From: Shimia sp. R10_1
GTDB taxonomy: Bacteria; Pseudomonadota; Alphaproteobacteria; Rhodobacterales; Rhodobacteraceae
Direction: 5' to 3'
DNA: 64,000 bases
Assembly (NCBI RefSeq): GCF_017744095.1
Contig: NZ_JAGHQX010000003.1
Span: 248,001 to 312,000 of the forward strand
Shown: piece after piece, positions 29,840-38,594 of the stretch
Layout of the letters: every line of letters starts with the position of its first letter
Numbering within the stretch: the first letter of the stretch is position 1
The notes under the pieces: model-generated
Told to the model about the DNA's origin: nothing
Seen by the model: only the letters and a program-made list of their open reading frames with translations
Database searches by the model: none
Made by a program: the position numbers and the translations under genes

Positions 29840-31075
29840 ATGCCCGTACTTGTGATGAAATTCGGCGGCACTTCAGTCGCCAACCTCGACCGCATCCGCC
29901 GCGCCGCCAAACGCGTCGGCGTGGAAGTGGCCAAAGGCTATGATGTCATTGTCATCGTCTCTGCCATGTCCGGGGAAACCAACAAGCTTGTGGGCTATGT
30001 CGACGAAACCTCCCCACTCTATGACGCACGTGAATACGACGCTGTCGTAAGCTCTGGTGAGAATGTGACAGCCGGTCTCATGGCGCTGACCTTGCAGGAA
30101 ATGGATGTGCCCGCGCGCAGCTGGCAGGGCTGGCAGGTGCCGCTCAAAACCACCTCCGCGCACAGCCAGGCGCGCATCGAGGAAATCCCAACCGACAACA
30201 TCAACGCCAAATTTGGCGAAGGCATGCGGGTTGCCGTTGTGGCAGGCTTCCAAGGCATCTCCGAAGAAGGCCGCATCACCACCCTAGGCCGTGGCGGCTC
30301 CGACACCACAGCCGTGGCCTTTGCCGCCGCCTTTGAGGCAGAGCGCTGTGACATCTACACCGATGTGGATGGGGTCTATACCACCGATCCGCGCATCTGC
30401 CAGAAGGCGCGCAAACTCGACAAAATCGCCTTTGAAGAAATGCTCGAACTGGCCAGTCTCGGCGCCAAGGTCCTTCAGACCCGCTCCGTAGAACTTGCCA
30501 TGCGCAACCAAGTCCGGCTGAGAGTTCTCAGCTCTTTTGAAGAACAATCCGACGAGGCAGGCACACTGGTCTGCGATGAGGAGGAAATCATGGAATCCAA
30601 CGTCGTCTCCGGTGTCGCCTACTCGCGCGACGAAGCCAAAATGACCCTTCTGTCCGTGGCAGACCGCCCCGGCATCGCGTCCATCATCTTTGGCTGCCTG
30701 TCTGATGCAGGCGTGAATGTGGACATGATTGTGCAAAACATCTCTGAAGATGGCCGCACCGACATGACCTACTCGCTGCCCACCGATCAGGTGAAGCGCG
30801 CCGAAGCGGCCTTGGACGAGCTGAAAACCTCAGGTGGCCTGAACTTCGCAGAGCTGGTGATCGACGAAGAAGTCGCAAAGGTCTCTGTGGTTGGCATCGG
30901 CATGCGCAGCCAGTCTGGTGTTGCGGCCAAAGCCTTCAAAGTGCTGTCAGATGAAGGCATCAACATCAAGGTTATCACAACCTCTGAGATCAAAATCTCG
31001 GTGCTGATCGAACGCAAATACATGGAACTCGCGGTTCAAGCGCTGCATGATGCATTCGAGCTTGAAAACGCCTAA
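29840..31075 (+). CDS. lysC: Aspartate kinase LysC
   Basis: Phosphorylates aspartate, the first step to lysine, threonine, methionine and diaminopimelate, and so feeds MurE and ThrC elsewhere in this window. VMKFGGTSVANLDRI is the N-terminal kinase motif; VSAMSGETNKLV and GRGGSDTTAVA follow. Two ACT domains fill residues 265-411, the usual site of feedback inhibition by lysine or threonine. 411 residues, ATG at 29840. A strong terminator follows, so it is probably monocistronic. Confidence 0.97.
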   Translation: MPVLVMKFGGTSVANLDRIRRAAKRVGVEVAKGYDVIVIVSAMSGETNKLVGYVDETSPLYDAREYDAVVSSGENVTAGLMALTLQEMDVPARSWQGWQVPLKTTSAHSQARIEEIPTDNINAKFGEGMRVAVVAGFQGISEEGRITTLGRGGSDTTAVAFAAAFEAERCDIYTDVDGVYTTDPRICQKARKLDKIAFEEMLELASLGAKVLQTRSVELAMRNQVRLRVLSSFEEQSDEAGTLVCDEEEIMESNVVSGVAYSRDEAKMTLLSVADRPGIASIIFGCLSDAGVNVDMIVQNISEDGRTDMTYSLPTDQVKRAEAALDELKTSGGLNFAELVIDEEVAKVSVVGIGMRSQSGVAAKAFKVLSDEGINIKVITTSEIKISVLIERKYMELAVQALHDAFELENA

Positions 31076-31101
31076 CGGCCAAGCGCCGCACACATTACCC
31101 C

Positions 31102-31136
31102 AAAGGGCCACGCCATGATCGGCGTGGCCCTTTTCT
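31102..31136 (+). terminator. Intrinsic terminator after lysC
   Basis: Thirteen-base stem AAAGGGCCACGCC (31102-31114) with GGCGTGGCCCTTT (31121-31133), six-base loop, then TTTTCT. It lies 26 bases past the lysC stop. Confidence 0.9.
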
Positions 31137-31461
31137 GCCTTACCACTGCGCCCTAAAATCTGACCGACGCCCAATTTTCAGGCAATGCATCCCAATCGCG
31201 CCGCCAAATTGCAGGGTACCCGGCGCGCCTCACGCATCCCATGCTTCACCGCAGCATCGCGTCGCACCGCACGATTTCACAGCTTGCCCTGCCTCTGACG
31301 CAGATGAAGCCGCTTTCAAGGCATGCCTGTCGCCAAATCAATTCGGGATACGCTGCACCGCAGCAGCAATTTGCCGCCGAGGAACCCTTATAAACCATTT
31401 GGCATTCGCGTTGGTTGTGGTCTATTCGCATCATAGGCGACAACCGAGGACCACATCGTTT
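31137..31461. other. Intergenic region upstream of ptsP, no gene seen
   Basis: About 325 bases with no convincing reading frame or RNA gene on either strand. It presumably holds the ptsP promoter. A weak TTGGCA-N17-CTATTC pair begins at 31401, but I would not rely on it. Confidence 0.4.
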
Positions 31462-33705
31462 ATGGCGCAAGACACCCAGACGGAAAGCCGCAAACTGCTT
31501 GGGCGGCTCAGAGACGCTTTGGCCGAAGACAGCGCAGGTCAGGAACGTCTGGACAAGATCACCAGCCTGATTGCCAAGTCTATGGGCACCGAAGTGTGCT
31601 CTATCTATCTGTTTCGCGATGACGAAACGCTGGAGCTTTGCGCGACAGAAGGCCTGAACGCCGAAGCGGTGCACCAGACCCGGATGCGGATTGGCGAAGG
31701 CCTCGTCGGTCGCGTGGCCCGCGCCTCTCGTGTCGTGAACACAGATGATGCGCCCAACGCCAAAGGGTTCCGCTACATGCCGGAAACCGGTGAGGAAATC
31801 TATTCCAGCTTCTGCGGTGTTCCGGTACAGCGCCTGGGCGACAATCTCGGCGTGCTTGTGGTGCAGTCCAAAGACAAGCGTGTGTTTTCACAAGATGAAA
31901 TCTACGCTTTGGAAGTGGTTGCCATGGTGCTCGCGGAAATGACGGAACTGGGCGCCTTTGTTGGCGAAGGCGCCGCCATGAGCGCGCGCCACCAGCAATC
32001 AGAAATGTTTCGCGGCACCAGCGGGCAGGAAGGCGCCTCAGAAGGCCACGTCTGGCTACATGAGCCACGCGTGGTGGTGACAAACCCCGTTGCAGATGAT
32101 CCAGAGGTGGAGCTCAAACGCCTCAATGACGCGGTTGATGAGCTTCGCGTGGGCGTTGACAAGATGCTGGACACCGCTGCGCGTGGCGACAAAGAACAGC
32201 TTGACGTGCTCGAAGCCTACCGCATGTTTGCCAACTCCAAAGGCTGGATGCGCCGGATGGAGCAGGATATCTCTCGCGGGCTTTCTGCGGAAGCCGCTGT
32301 GGAGATGGAACAATCAGCCGCGCGCGCGCGCATGGAGCAGGTCACAGATGCCTATCTGCGCGAACGCCTGCACGATCTCGATGACCTGTCCAACCGCCTG
32401 CTGCGGATTCTGACCGGTCAGGGCAGCGAAACAGGGGCGGAAATGCCCAGCGATCCCATTTTGATTGCCCGCAACATCGGCCCCGGGGAACTGCTGGAAT
32501 ATGGCCGCAAACTCAAAGGCATCGTGTTGGAAGAAGGTTCTGTTGGCAGCCACGCCGCCATTGTGGCGCGCGCACTTGCGATCCCGCTGGTCATTCACGC
32601 GGACAAAATCACCACCGAAGCGCTAAACGGCGACCATATCATGGTGGACGGCGATCAGGGCATCGTCCATCTACGCCCCGACGACACTGTTGTCACCGCC
32701 TTCCGCGACAAGATTGCGATGGTTACACAGGCACAGGAACGCTACGCCTCGATCCGCGACAAAGATGCCGAAAGCCTCGATGGCGAAGTGGTGCATCTGC
32801 ATATGAACGCGGGGCTTATGGCGGATCTGCCCTCCCTGCCGTCCTCCGGAGCCGAAGGCGTGGGGCTGTTCCGCACAGAGCTGCAGTTCCTGATCCGCAA
32901 CCAGATGCCCAAACGCACCGAGCTTGCGCGCCTGTATGGCCGGGTGATGGATGCGGCCGAGGGCAAGCGCGTGGTCTTTCGCACCCTCGACATCGGCTCT
33001 GACAAGGTGCTGCCCTATATGGCGCCACAGGATGAGCCAAACCCGGCCCTTGGCTGGCGTGCGGTGCGCGTGGCGCTCGACAAACCCGGCGTGATGCGCA
33101 TGCAGCTTCAGGCACTTTTGCGCGGGGCCAACGGTCGGCCGCTGACCATCATGTTCCCCTTCATTGCACAATATGAAGAGTATACCGCCGCCCGCGCCGA
33201 AGTGGACAAAGCGATAGAGCGTGAGCGTATTCTAGGCCACCCGCTGCCCGAAACACTCGAAGTGGGCGCGATGCTGGAAACGCCCAGCCTCGGCTTTGCG
33301 CCAAAACGCTTTTACGAAGAAGTTGACTTCCTCTCCATTGGCGGCAACGACCTGAAGCAGTTCTTCTTTGCTGCTGACCGGGAAAACGAACGCGTGCGCC
33401 GCCGCTATGACACGCTGAATGTCAGCTTCCTGACCTTCCTCGAAGGCATTGTGAACCGCTGTATCGACACGGGCACGCCGCTCAGTTTCTGTGGCGAGGA
33501 TGCTGGCCGCCCAATCGAGGCCGTTTGCCTGGCCGCCATGGGGCTGCGTCACCTTTCCATGCGTCCGGCATCGATTGGCCCCGTCAAAAGCCTGCTGCGC
33601 CGTGTCGACCTGAGTGAGGTACGCCGCGTGATCTATCAGGCGCGCGAACAGGGCGATCAATCCGTGCGCCCTGCGGTGATGGACTATCTGCGCAACGGCA
33701 ACTGA
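31462..33705 (+). CDS. ptsP: Phosphoenolpyruvate--protein phosphotransferase PtsP (EI-Ntr)
   Basis: First enzyme of the nitrogen-related phosphotransferase system, which takes phosphate from PEP and passes it to NPr, mainly for regulation rather than sugar uptake. An N-terminal GAF domain (about residues 20-165) senses a small molecule. A helical HPr-binding region follows, then the swivel domain with the phosphorylated histidine in GSVGSHAAIVARA near residue 375. The C-terminal PEP-binding barrel holds GLFRTELQFL and LSIGGNDLKQFFFAADREN. The ATG at 31462 gives 747 residues. No HPr or EIIA gene is nearby. Confidence 0.95.
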   Translation: MAQDTQTESRKLLGRLRDALAEDSAGQERLDKITSLIAKSMGTEVCSIYLFRDDETLELCATEGLNAEAVHQTRMRIGEGLVGRVARASRVVNTDDAPNAKGFRYMPETGEEIYSSFCGVPVQRLGDNLGVLVVQSKDKRVFSQDEIYALEVVAMVLAEMTELGAFVGEGAAMSARHQQSEMFRGTSGQEGASEGHVWLHEPRVVVTNPVADDPEVELKRLNDAVDELRVGVDKMLDTAARGDKEQLDVLEAYRMFANSKGWMRRMEQDISRGLSAEAAVEMEQSAARARMEQVTDAYLRERLHDLDDLSNRLLRILTGQGSETGAEMPSDPILIARNIGPGELLEYGRKLKGIVLEEGSVGSHAAIVARALAIPLVIHADKITTEALNGDHIMVDGDQGIVHLRPDDTVVTAFRDKIAMVTQAQERYASIRDKDAESLDGEVVHLHMNAGLMADLPSLPSSGAEGVGLFRTELQFLIRNQMPKRTELARLYGRVMDAAEGKRVVFRTLDIGSDKVLPYMAPQDEPNPALGWRAVRVALDKPGVMRMQLQALLRGANGRPLTIMFPFIAQYEEYTAARAEVDKAIERERILGHPLPETLEVGAMLETPSLGFAPKRFYEEVDFLSIGGNDLKQFFFAADRENERVRRRYDTLNVSFLTFLEGIVNRCIDTGTPLSFCGEDAGRPIEAVCLAAMGLRHLSMRPASIGPVKSLLRRVDLSEVRRVIYQAREQGDQSVRPAVMDYLRNGN

Positions 33706-33717
33706 GGCAAAGGCCCT

Positions 33718-33739
33718 CGCCACCTTGCATCAGGTGGCG
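33718..33739. terminator. Hairpin between convergent ptsP and EcsC-family genes
   Basis: Eight-base stem CGCCACCT/AGGTGGCG with a six-base loop, between two gene ends. There is no T tract on either side, so any termination would be weak or factor-assisted. Confidence 0.35.
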
Positions 33740-33747
33740 GCGGCGGC

Positions 33748-34515
33748 TTACTCCGCGCCCAAACGCCTGCGCATCGCGGCAATCAGATCATCCGGGGCCA
33801 CATCCGCCTCCACAGCCAGTTTGCGCAGGCCAAAATGCACATGCGTAATGTCCTGATAGTAGCTTGTGTAAGCGTAGTTGGTCGCAGCACCCGCCGCTGC
33901 ACCAATCACCGGCACTGCCTGCGCGGCCAGCTTTTGCCCAAGCACTGGGGCCAGACGCGGCACAATCACCGAGCTGATCCATTTCGCCCCACCAACCGCC
34001 AGCCCAGCACGCTGCTCCAGCATCGCCAGATCCGCCCCACGGTCTTCTTCAAACGGTCCATTTGCAGCTAGCACCCGGACGCAATCAAACCGCACGCTTT
34101 CTTGTGATGGGTCAAACCCATATTGCGCGGCAACACCCTGAATGGCGCGCAACAACACGGTCACGGTGATCGGTAGCTCCGCCAACGAAGATGTCACCCC
34201 GCCAGCGCCACCCGCTGCACCCAGTGCCGCCGTAATGGAGGCGTTGATCCAGTCGGGCTGATCCTTGATCACCCCCCGGCTTCCATCGGCCCATTTCACC
34301 GCCTGCGTCAGCGCAATTTCTGTCGCGCTCCCGAGCCCTGTCTGCACCTCTTGCGGCAAAGACTTGAGCAAACCGCCAACCGGCATACCCAGTACGCCCA
34401 GCACTTTCATGCCAAGCCCGCTGGCGCCTTGATAACGCGCCGCCAGGGCATCCAATTCGTGGTCTAAATCAATTTCACGCGCCGGTACGTCCGGTAAAAT
34501 CTCAACGTTGGTCAT
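33748..34515 (-). CDS. EcsC family protein
   Basis: Protein of 255 residues resembling the EcsC family, first named from a Bacillus gene next to an ABC transporter and still of uncertain function. It has a Gly/Ala-rich helical middle (ALGAAGGAGGVTSSLAELPITVTVLLRAIQ region, about residues 95-130) and a second Ala-rich hydrophobic stretch near 195-215 (VIGAAAGAATNYAYTSYY) that could insert into membranes. No signal peptide. ATG at 34515. It stands alone, convergent with ptsP, divergent from a small membrane-protein gene. Confidence 0.8.
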   Translation of the reverse strand: MTNVEILPDVPAREIDLDHELDALAARYQGASGLGMKVLGVLGMPVGGLLKSLPQEVQTGLGSATEIALTQAVKWADGSRGVIKDQPDWINASITAALGAAGGAGGVTSSLAELPITVTVLLRAIQGVAAQYGFDPSQESVRFDCVRVLAANGPFEEDRGADLAMLEQRAGLAVGGAKWISSVIVPRLAPVLGQKLAAQAVPVIGAAAGAATNYAYTSYYQDITHVHFGLRKLAVEADVAPDDLIAAMRRRLGAE

Positions 34516-34675
34516 GATGTTTAACTATGCAATCTCCTTCGCCGTTCAACCTTAGCAGACAGATTGACCCGGCAGATCGCAACAACCTGCTCAGTAAATG
34601 AAAGGAGCATTGGCAACGATGTTGCAAAGCGCTAGCTCTCAAAAACCTGACATGTCCATCAGTACAGAATAAATC

Positions 34676-35128
34676 ATGACCTTCGAAATCTTTGCCTATG
34701 AAGCCAGCGTCTGGATTGCACTCAGCTTGGCCTGGCTTTTGATGTTCAGAGCATGCCACACATTACTTTGGCGACCAAATCGGACACGCCAATTTTGGCA
34801 AGTGTGCAAAACTCTCTGCTTTTCGATTCTGGGGTTCTTCATATTGGCACACGCGCGTCAGAACTATGCGATTTGGCGTGTCCATTCTTTCGACGTGGAT
34901 GGTGACGGCATTTTCACAGCCAACGATCCTCGCGAACCACCATTTGGCTACTTTTGGGAACAAATGATGGCAACTGATACGGCCGTTAATTTTGCAGTAT
35001 TCGGAGCGACAGCCTTTTCGCTGGCCCTGCTTTTCTGCGCATTCTGCATCGCAAGCTTAGTATTTATAGCGACCAAAGTCTGGCAGGGGCTCGTTTCGCG
35101 CAAAACAACAGACGCACCCAGCGGTTAA
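34676..35128 (+). CDS. Hypothetical three-helix membrane protein with an EF-hand-like loop
   Basis: Protein of 150 residues that I do not recognise. Predicted membrane helices lie near residues 8-26, 45-62 and 105-135. Between helices two and three the loop has DVDGDGIFTAND (about residues 73-84), the D-x-D-x-D-G calcium-binding pattern of an EF-hand loop. Base composition is more AT-rich than in the neighbours, which may mean recent arrival or weak codon selection. It lies alone between divergent EcsC-family and convergent GNAT genes. Start ATG at 34676; I see no strong ribosome site. Confidence 0.6.
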   Translation: MTFEIFAYEASVWIALSLAWLLMFRACHTLLWRPNRTRQFWQVCKTLCFSILGFFILAHARQNYAIWRVHSFDVDGDGIFTANDPREPPFGYFWEQMMATDTAVNFAVFGATAFSLALLFCAFCIASLVFIATKVWQGLVSRKTTDAPSG

Positions 35129-35178
35129 GCTTTAAGTACAAGCGCCTCACCCTGCGGCACAGTCAAGTTTCTTGCTAT

Positions 35179-35676
35179 TCACGCAGTCCCCTCAGCAACG
35201 CTTTCCACATCGCCCGCAATATCTGCCCACGCGCCGTCCACCAGCGCCCGCCCCAGTACGCGCTCCGGATTGGTCGGCGGCGGCATGACGACATTTGCAA
35301 GTTTCTCAAAACCAAACCGGCGGTAGTAAGGCGCATCCCCCACCAGCATCACCCGCTCCCAGCCTAAAGGGGCTGCGCGGCTCAGGCTGTCTTCGATCAG
35401 CAAACCACCCAATCCTTCGCCCTGATGGGTCGGGTGCACCGCCACAGGCCCCAGGAGCAAAGCTTGCGCATCGCCAATCTTCACCGGCCAGTACCGGATC
35501 GCGCCCGCAAGAATGCCATCCACATCCCGCGCCACAAGCGACAGCCCCGCAACAGGGTCTACACCATCACGCAAACGGTAGGAACTCAGCGCCTCACGCC
35601 CCGGCGCAAAGCAGAGGTCATACAGCGCCTCCACTTCCCACCAATCCTCACCTGTCTCCACTGCCAGCGTGAACAC
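35179..35676 (-). CDS. GNAT family N-acetyltransferase
   Basis: Protein of 165 residues with the acetyl-CoA-binding motif LGPVAVHPTHQGEGLGGLLI near residues 75-94 (the Q-x-x-G-x-G/A core is QGEGLG). The PYYRRFGFEKL segment near 115-125 matches the YhbS-like subgroup. Substrate unknown. The start is GTG at 35676, with GGAGA seven bases upstream. Confidence 0.85.
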   Translation of the reverse strand: MFTLAVETGEDWWEVEALYDLCFAPGREALSSYRLRDGVDPVAGLSLVARDVDGILAGAIRYWPVKIGDAQALLLGPVAVHPTHQGEGLGGLLIEDSLSRAAPLGWERVMLVGDAPYYRRFGFEKLANVVMPPPTNPERVLGRALVDGAWADIAGDVESVAEGTA

Positions 35677-35768
35677 CGCCCGCTCTCCACCCGATTATGA
35701 CGTCTTTTTAGGTTCCCTCGCCCCTAACATGGCGCTACGACTTCCTGCAAACCAATAAGGGAAACCTC

Positions 35769-36377
35769 ATGTTCTATCAGCCAAAGGACGGCCACGGCCT
35801 CCCGCACAACCCGTTCAAAGCGATCATCACCCCGCGCCCGATTGCATGGGTCTCAACGCAAGATGCAAATGGTGTGCGCAACCTCGCACCTTATTCGTTT
35901 TTCAACGGCCTCGCAGACAACCCGCCGCAAGTGATGTTTGCCTCAACTGGCAAGAAAGATGACCAAGCTGAAGGCAAAGACAGTCTGGCTAACATCCGCG
36001 CCACCGAGGTGTTCTGTGTGAACATCGTCGCGTCTGACATGCGCGATGCAATGAACATTTCCACCGATGGCTATGGCAAGGACGTCGATGAGTTTGAAAA
36101 AGCCGGTCTTGAGGCCGCAGAATGCGACACCATAGCCTGCCCGCGCCTTGTGGGTGCACCGGCCTCACTGGAATGCCGCATGACCCAGATCGTGCCGCTC
36201 TTGGGGGAAAACAACTTCATGGTGATCGGCGAAGTCACCGGCGTGCATCTGCGCGACGACTGCCTTGTGGATGGCATCTTTGACGTGACCACCTTCCGCC
36301 CCCTCGCCCGCCTTGGCTACAAAGACTACTCGGTGGTCGACAACACATTCACGCTGGCCCGCCCAGGTCAAAGCTGA
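35769..36377 (+). CDS. Flavin reductase-like, FMN-binding split-barrel protein
   Basis: Protein of 202 residues with the split-barrel fold that binds FMN in flavin reductase-like proteins. ITPRPIAWVSTQDANG and NLAPYSFFNGLADNPPQVMF near the N-terminus are the characteristic flavin-pocket segments. It may supply reduced flavin or act as a small oxidoreductase; no partner monooxygenase is adjacent. It is followed after 21 bases by an acetyltransferase gene on the same strand. ATG at 35769 with AAGGG nearby. Confidence 0.87.
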   Translation: MFYQPKDGHGLPHNPFKAIITPRPIAWVSTQDANGVRNLAPYSFFNGLADNPPQVMFASTGKKDDQAEGKDSLANIRATEVFCVNIVASDMRDAMNISTDGYGKDVDEFEKAGLEAAECDTIACPRLVGAPASLECRMTQIVPLLGENNFMVIGEVTGVHLRDDCLVDGIFDVTTFRPLARLGYKDYSVVDNTFTLARPGQS

Positions 36378-36398
36378 TCCCAACACACGGAGATCCAC

Positions 36399-37031
36399 AT
36401 GCCCCTGCCTGATCCAACCCAGCCGCACCCCATCGTGCTCCCGGATGGATCACGCCACGCCGGCACGGTGCTGCTCTCCGCCGTGATTGAACAGCCAAAC
36501 TTCTCGGTCGGAGACTTCACCTATGCCTCCGACTTTGCGCCCCCGGAGGACTGGGCGACACATCTCGCGCCTTATCTTTTTCCTTTCTCGCAGGAAAAGC
36601 TGCAGATCGGCAAATTCTGCCAGATCGCGCATGGGGTGCGCTTCATCACCGCCTCAGCCAATCACGCCATGGATGGGCTGAGCTGTTATCCCTTCCCGAT
36701 TTTCGGCGAAACCGTGCCCGAAGGCTATCAGCCAGATAAACGCGACACGATTGTGGGCCACGACGTCTGGCTCGGCTATGGCGCAATGGTGCTGCCCGGC
36801 GCGCAAATCGGTCATGGCGCGATCATCGGCGCAGGCGCGGTGGTGCGCGGCACGGTTCCGCCCTATGGGATCGTGACAGGCAATCCCAGCACCGTTGTGC
36901 GCAAGCGGTTTGACGAGGCCACCCTCGCCCGTCTTCTGGAGGTTGCTTGGTGGGATTGGTCACAGGATCGTATCGAAGCCGCCATCCCCGCGATCATGGC
37001 TGGGGATGTCGACGCGCTAGAACGTCTCTGA
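36399..37031 (+). CDS. Hexapeptide-repeat O-acetyltransferase (CatB/Vat-related)
   Basis: Protein of 210 residues with a left-handed beta-helix made of hexapeptide repeats (IVGHDVWLGYGAMVLPG, IGHGAIIGAGAVV). The active-site region contains ASANHAMDG, with the catalytic histidine typical of the xenobiotic acetyltransferase family. The C-terminus VTGNPSTVVRKRFDE closes the fold. The family includes antibiotic and sugar acetyltransferases; the real substrate cannot be told. It probably shares an mRNA with the flavin reductase-like gene just upstream. Confidence 0.87.
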   Translation: MPLPDPTQPHPIVLPDGSRHAGTVLLSAVIEQPNFSVGDFTYASDFAPPEDWATHLAPYLFPFSQEKLQIGKFCQIAHGVRFITASANHAMDGLSCYPFPIFGETVPEGYQPDKRDTIVGHDVWLGYGAMVLPGAQIGHGAIIGAGAVVRGTVPPYGIVTGNPSTVVRKRFDEATLARLLEVAWWDWSQDRIEAAIPAIMAGDVDALERL

Positions 37032-37061
37032 GGTCGTGCTCGGCACCGCCGAGCCGCGACC
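37032..37061. terminator. Hairpin between convergent acetyltransferase and AEC transporter genes
   Basis: GGTCG and CTCGGC pair with GCCGAG and CGACC around a three-base loop and a small internal loop. No T tract follows, so assignment as a terminator is weak. Confidence 0.3.
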
Positions 37062-37125
37062 GCCCCTTCCCCACGGGAGGCCGATTTTAGCCCCCACCCA
37101 GGGTCAGGCGCGTCTCTGGACCGGG

Positions 37126-38037
37126 CTAAAACACCACCTCCACCAAAGTGATCCACAACGTCAGGCTCGCCGCGCCCAGCAAGGTTGTCTGCGCCACCAG
37201 CGTTGCGGCCAACTCTCGATCTGCGCCAAAACCCGCTGCCAGCACATGCGCCGCGCTTGCCGTAGGCAACGCCGCCCAGATCACCAGCGCCGCCGCGACA
37301 CCGCTTTCAAGCCCCAACCCAAGGGCCAGCGCTATGGCACTGGCGGGCATCACAATCAGTTTCGTGGTGCAAATCAACCCGCTGAACCGATCCAGCCGCG
37401 CCAGCGCCCCCCAGTTCATCGTCGCACCCACAGAAATCAGCGCAATCGGGATCGCCGCCGCTGACAGCATCTCAAGCGGAGCCAATACAGGCCCCGGTAT
37501 GCGCAGGCCAGAAAGCCCCACCACAACGCCACTCAACGACGCCAACAGAAAGGGGTTCAAGGCCACTTTGCGCACGGTCCCCCAAAGCCCAAGGCTTTCA
37601 CCCCGGCTCAATACGATCACCGCCAGCGCGTTGGCCATTGGCACCCCCATGCCAACCACCACTGCCATTTCACCTGCGCCAGCCTTCTCTGTTGTCGCAA
37701 CAGCGATGAACGCCAACGCCGTGTTAAACCGCCAGGAAGTCTGCCAGCCCGCGGCAAAATCGCGAAACACCTCTGGGCCAAACGGACGCGCCAAATAGCC
37801 CGCTGCGAGCCCAACCGCGAGCAGCAGCCAGACAATCGGCGCGATCGACACCACTTTGGTCAGCTCAAGCGGCATCTGACTTGCCGCCACAAACAAAAGC
37901 GCTGGGAACAGAATTTCAAAATTAAGTTTGTCGAGCCCCTGCCACGCATTCAATGAAAGCCGTGGCCGCAAAATCGCGCCAAGACCCACCAATAGGAACG
38001 ACGGCAGCAAACCGATCAAGATGGCAACAAACGTCAT
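37126..38037 (-). CDS. AEC family transporter (auxin efflux carrier type permease)
   Basis: Integral membrane carrier of 303 residues with about ten hydrophobic segments, of the auxin-efflux-carrier family that exports or takes up small organic acids in bacteria. It opens MTFVAILIGLLPSFLLVGLG and has the family-like central PLEMLSAAAIPIALISVGA. The ATG at 38037 starts directly at the first helix. An upstream start at 38097 is less likely. Substrate unknown, no regulator adjacent. Confidence 0.88.
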   Translation of the reverse strand: MTFVAILIGLLPSFLLVGLGAILRPRLSLNAWQGLDKLNFEILFPALLFVAASQMPLELTKVVSIAPIVWLLLAVGLAAGYLARPFGPEVFRDFAAGWQTSWRFNTALAFIAVATTEKAGAGEMAVVVGMGVPMANALAVIVLSRGESLGLWGTVRKVALNPFLLASLSGVVVGLSGLRIPGPVLAPLEMLSAAAIPIALISVGATMNWGALARLDRFSGLICTTKLIVMPASAIALALGLGLESGVAAALVIWAALPTASAAHVLAAGFGADRELAATLVAQTTLLGAASLTLWITLVEVVF

Positions 38038-38161
38038 AACGACTCCTTTGGCGTGTCTCAGGCGCGCACCTGAGTGTGGCGACGCGCCCAGGCTCATTTT
38101 GGGCTGGCGCTTCTAAAAGAAAGGTATTAGCGAGCAAATCACTCAACTATTAGGAGCAAAA

Positions 38162-38542
38162 ATGTCCAAACCTGTCTTTCAAGATATCTTTTCCTTTTCC
38201 GGTCGCCGCAACCGCAAAAGCTACTTTCTTTTCACATTGTTCATGGTGATCCTTTCGATGATTGTCAGCGGTGTCGCCGCCGGCGTCGCAGCTGCAACCG
38301 CAGGGATTGGCCTTATTCTGCTGGTGCTGCTCCTGCCGTTCCTCGTGGCAAGCTGGGCCGTTGGCAGCCAGCGCTGTCGTGATTTCGGCTGGACCGGCTG
38401 GGCCATTCTGATCACCATCATCCCCGGCATTGGCATCCTCTTCGCCATTGCGCTTCTTTTTGTCCCCGGAACACAAGGCGCCAACCGCTACGGCCCTGAT
38501 CCGCTGGGCAACACGGCAGATACCGCGCCACAAGCTGCATAA
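38162..38542 (+). CDS. DUF805 family membrane protein
   Basis: Protein of 126 residues beginning with FSFSGRRNRKSYFLF, the N-terminal FxGRxxRxxY signature of DUF805. Helices lie near 22-58 and 78-100. Between them RCRDFGWTGWAILI is the second family signature. The C-terminal GANRYGPDPLGN is also typical. The cellular role of the family is unknown. A bidirectional terminator follows immediately. Confidence 0.9.
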   Translation: MSKPVFQDIFSFSGRRNRKSYFLFTLFMVILSMIVSGVAAGVAAATAGIGLILLVLLLPFLVASWAVGSQRCRDFGWTGWAILITIIPGIGILFAIALLFVPGTQGANRYGPDPLGNTADTAPQAA

Positions 38543-38580
38543 CAAAAAGGGCTGGCCCATCGGCCAGCCCTTTCTCATTT
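38541..38580. terminator. Bidirectional terminator between DUF805 and SulP genes
   Basis: Twelve-base perfect stem AAAGGGCTGGCC (38546-38557) with GGCCAGCCCTTT (38562-38573) and loop CATC. T-rich on the plus side (TTTCTCATTT) and A-rich before it, giving T's on the minus side. It serves two convergent genes. Confidence 0.88.
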
Positions 38581-38594
38581 CTTTGATACGGTCT

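Noticed and set aside
36399..37031. Antibiotic acetyltransferase conferring resistance
   Set aside because: The hexapeptide family is broad; sequence alone does not show antibiotic activity, so only the general acetyltransferase call is kept.
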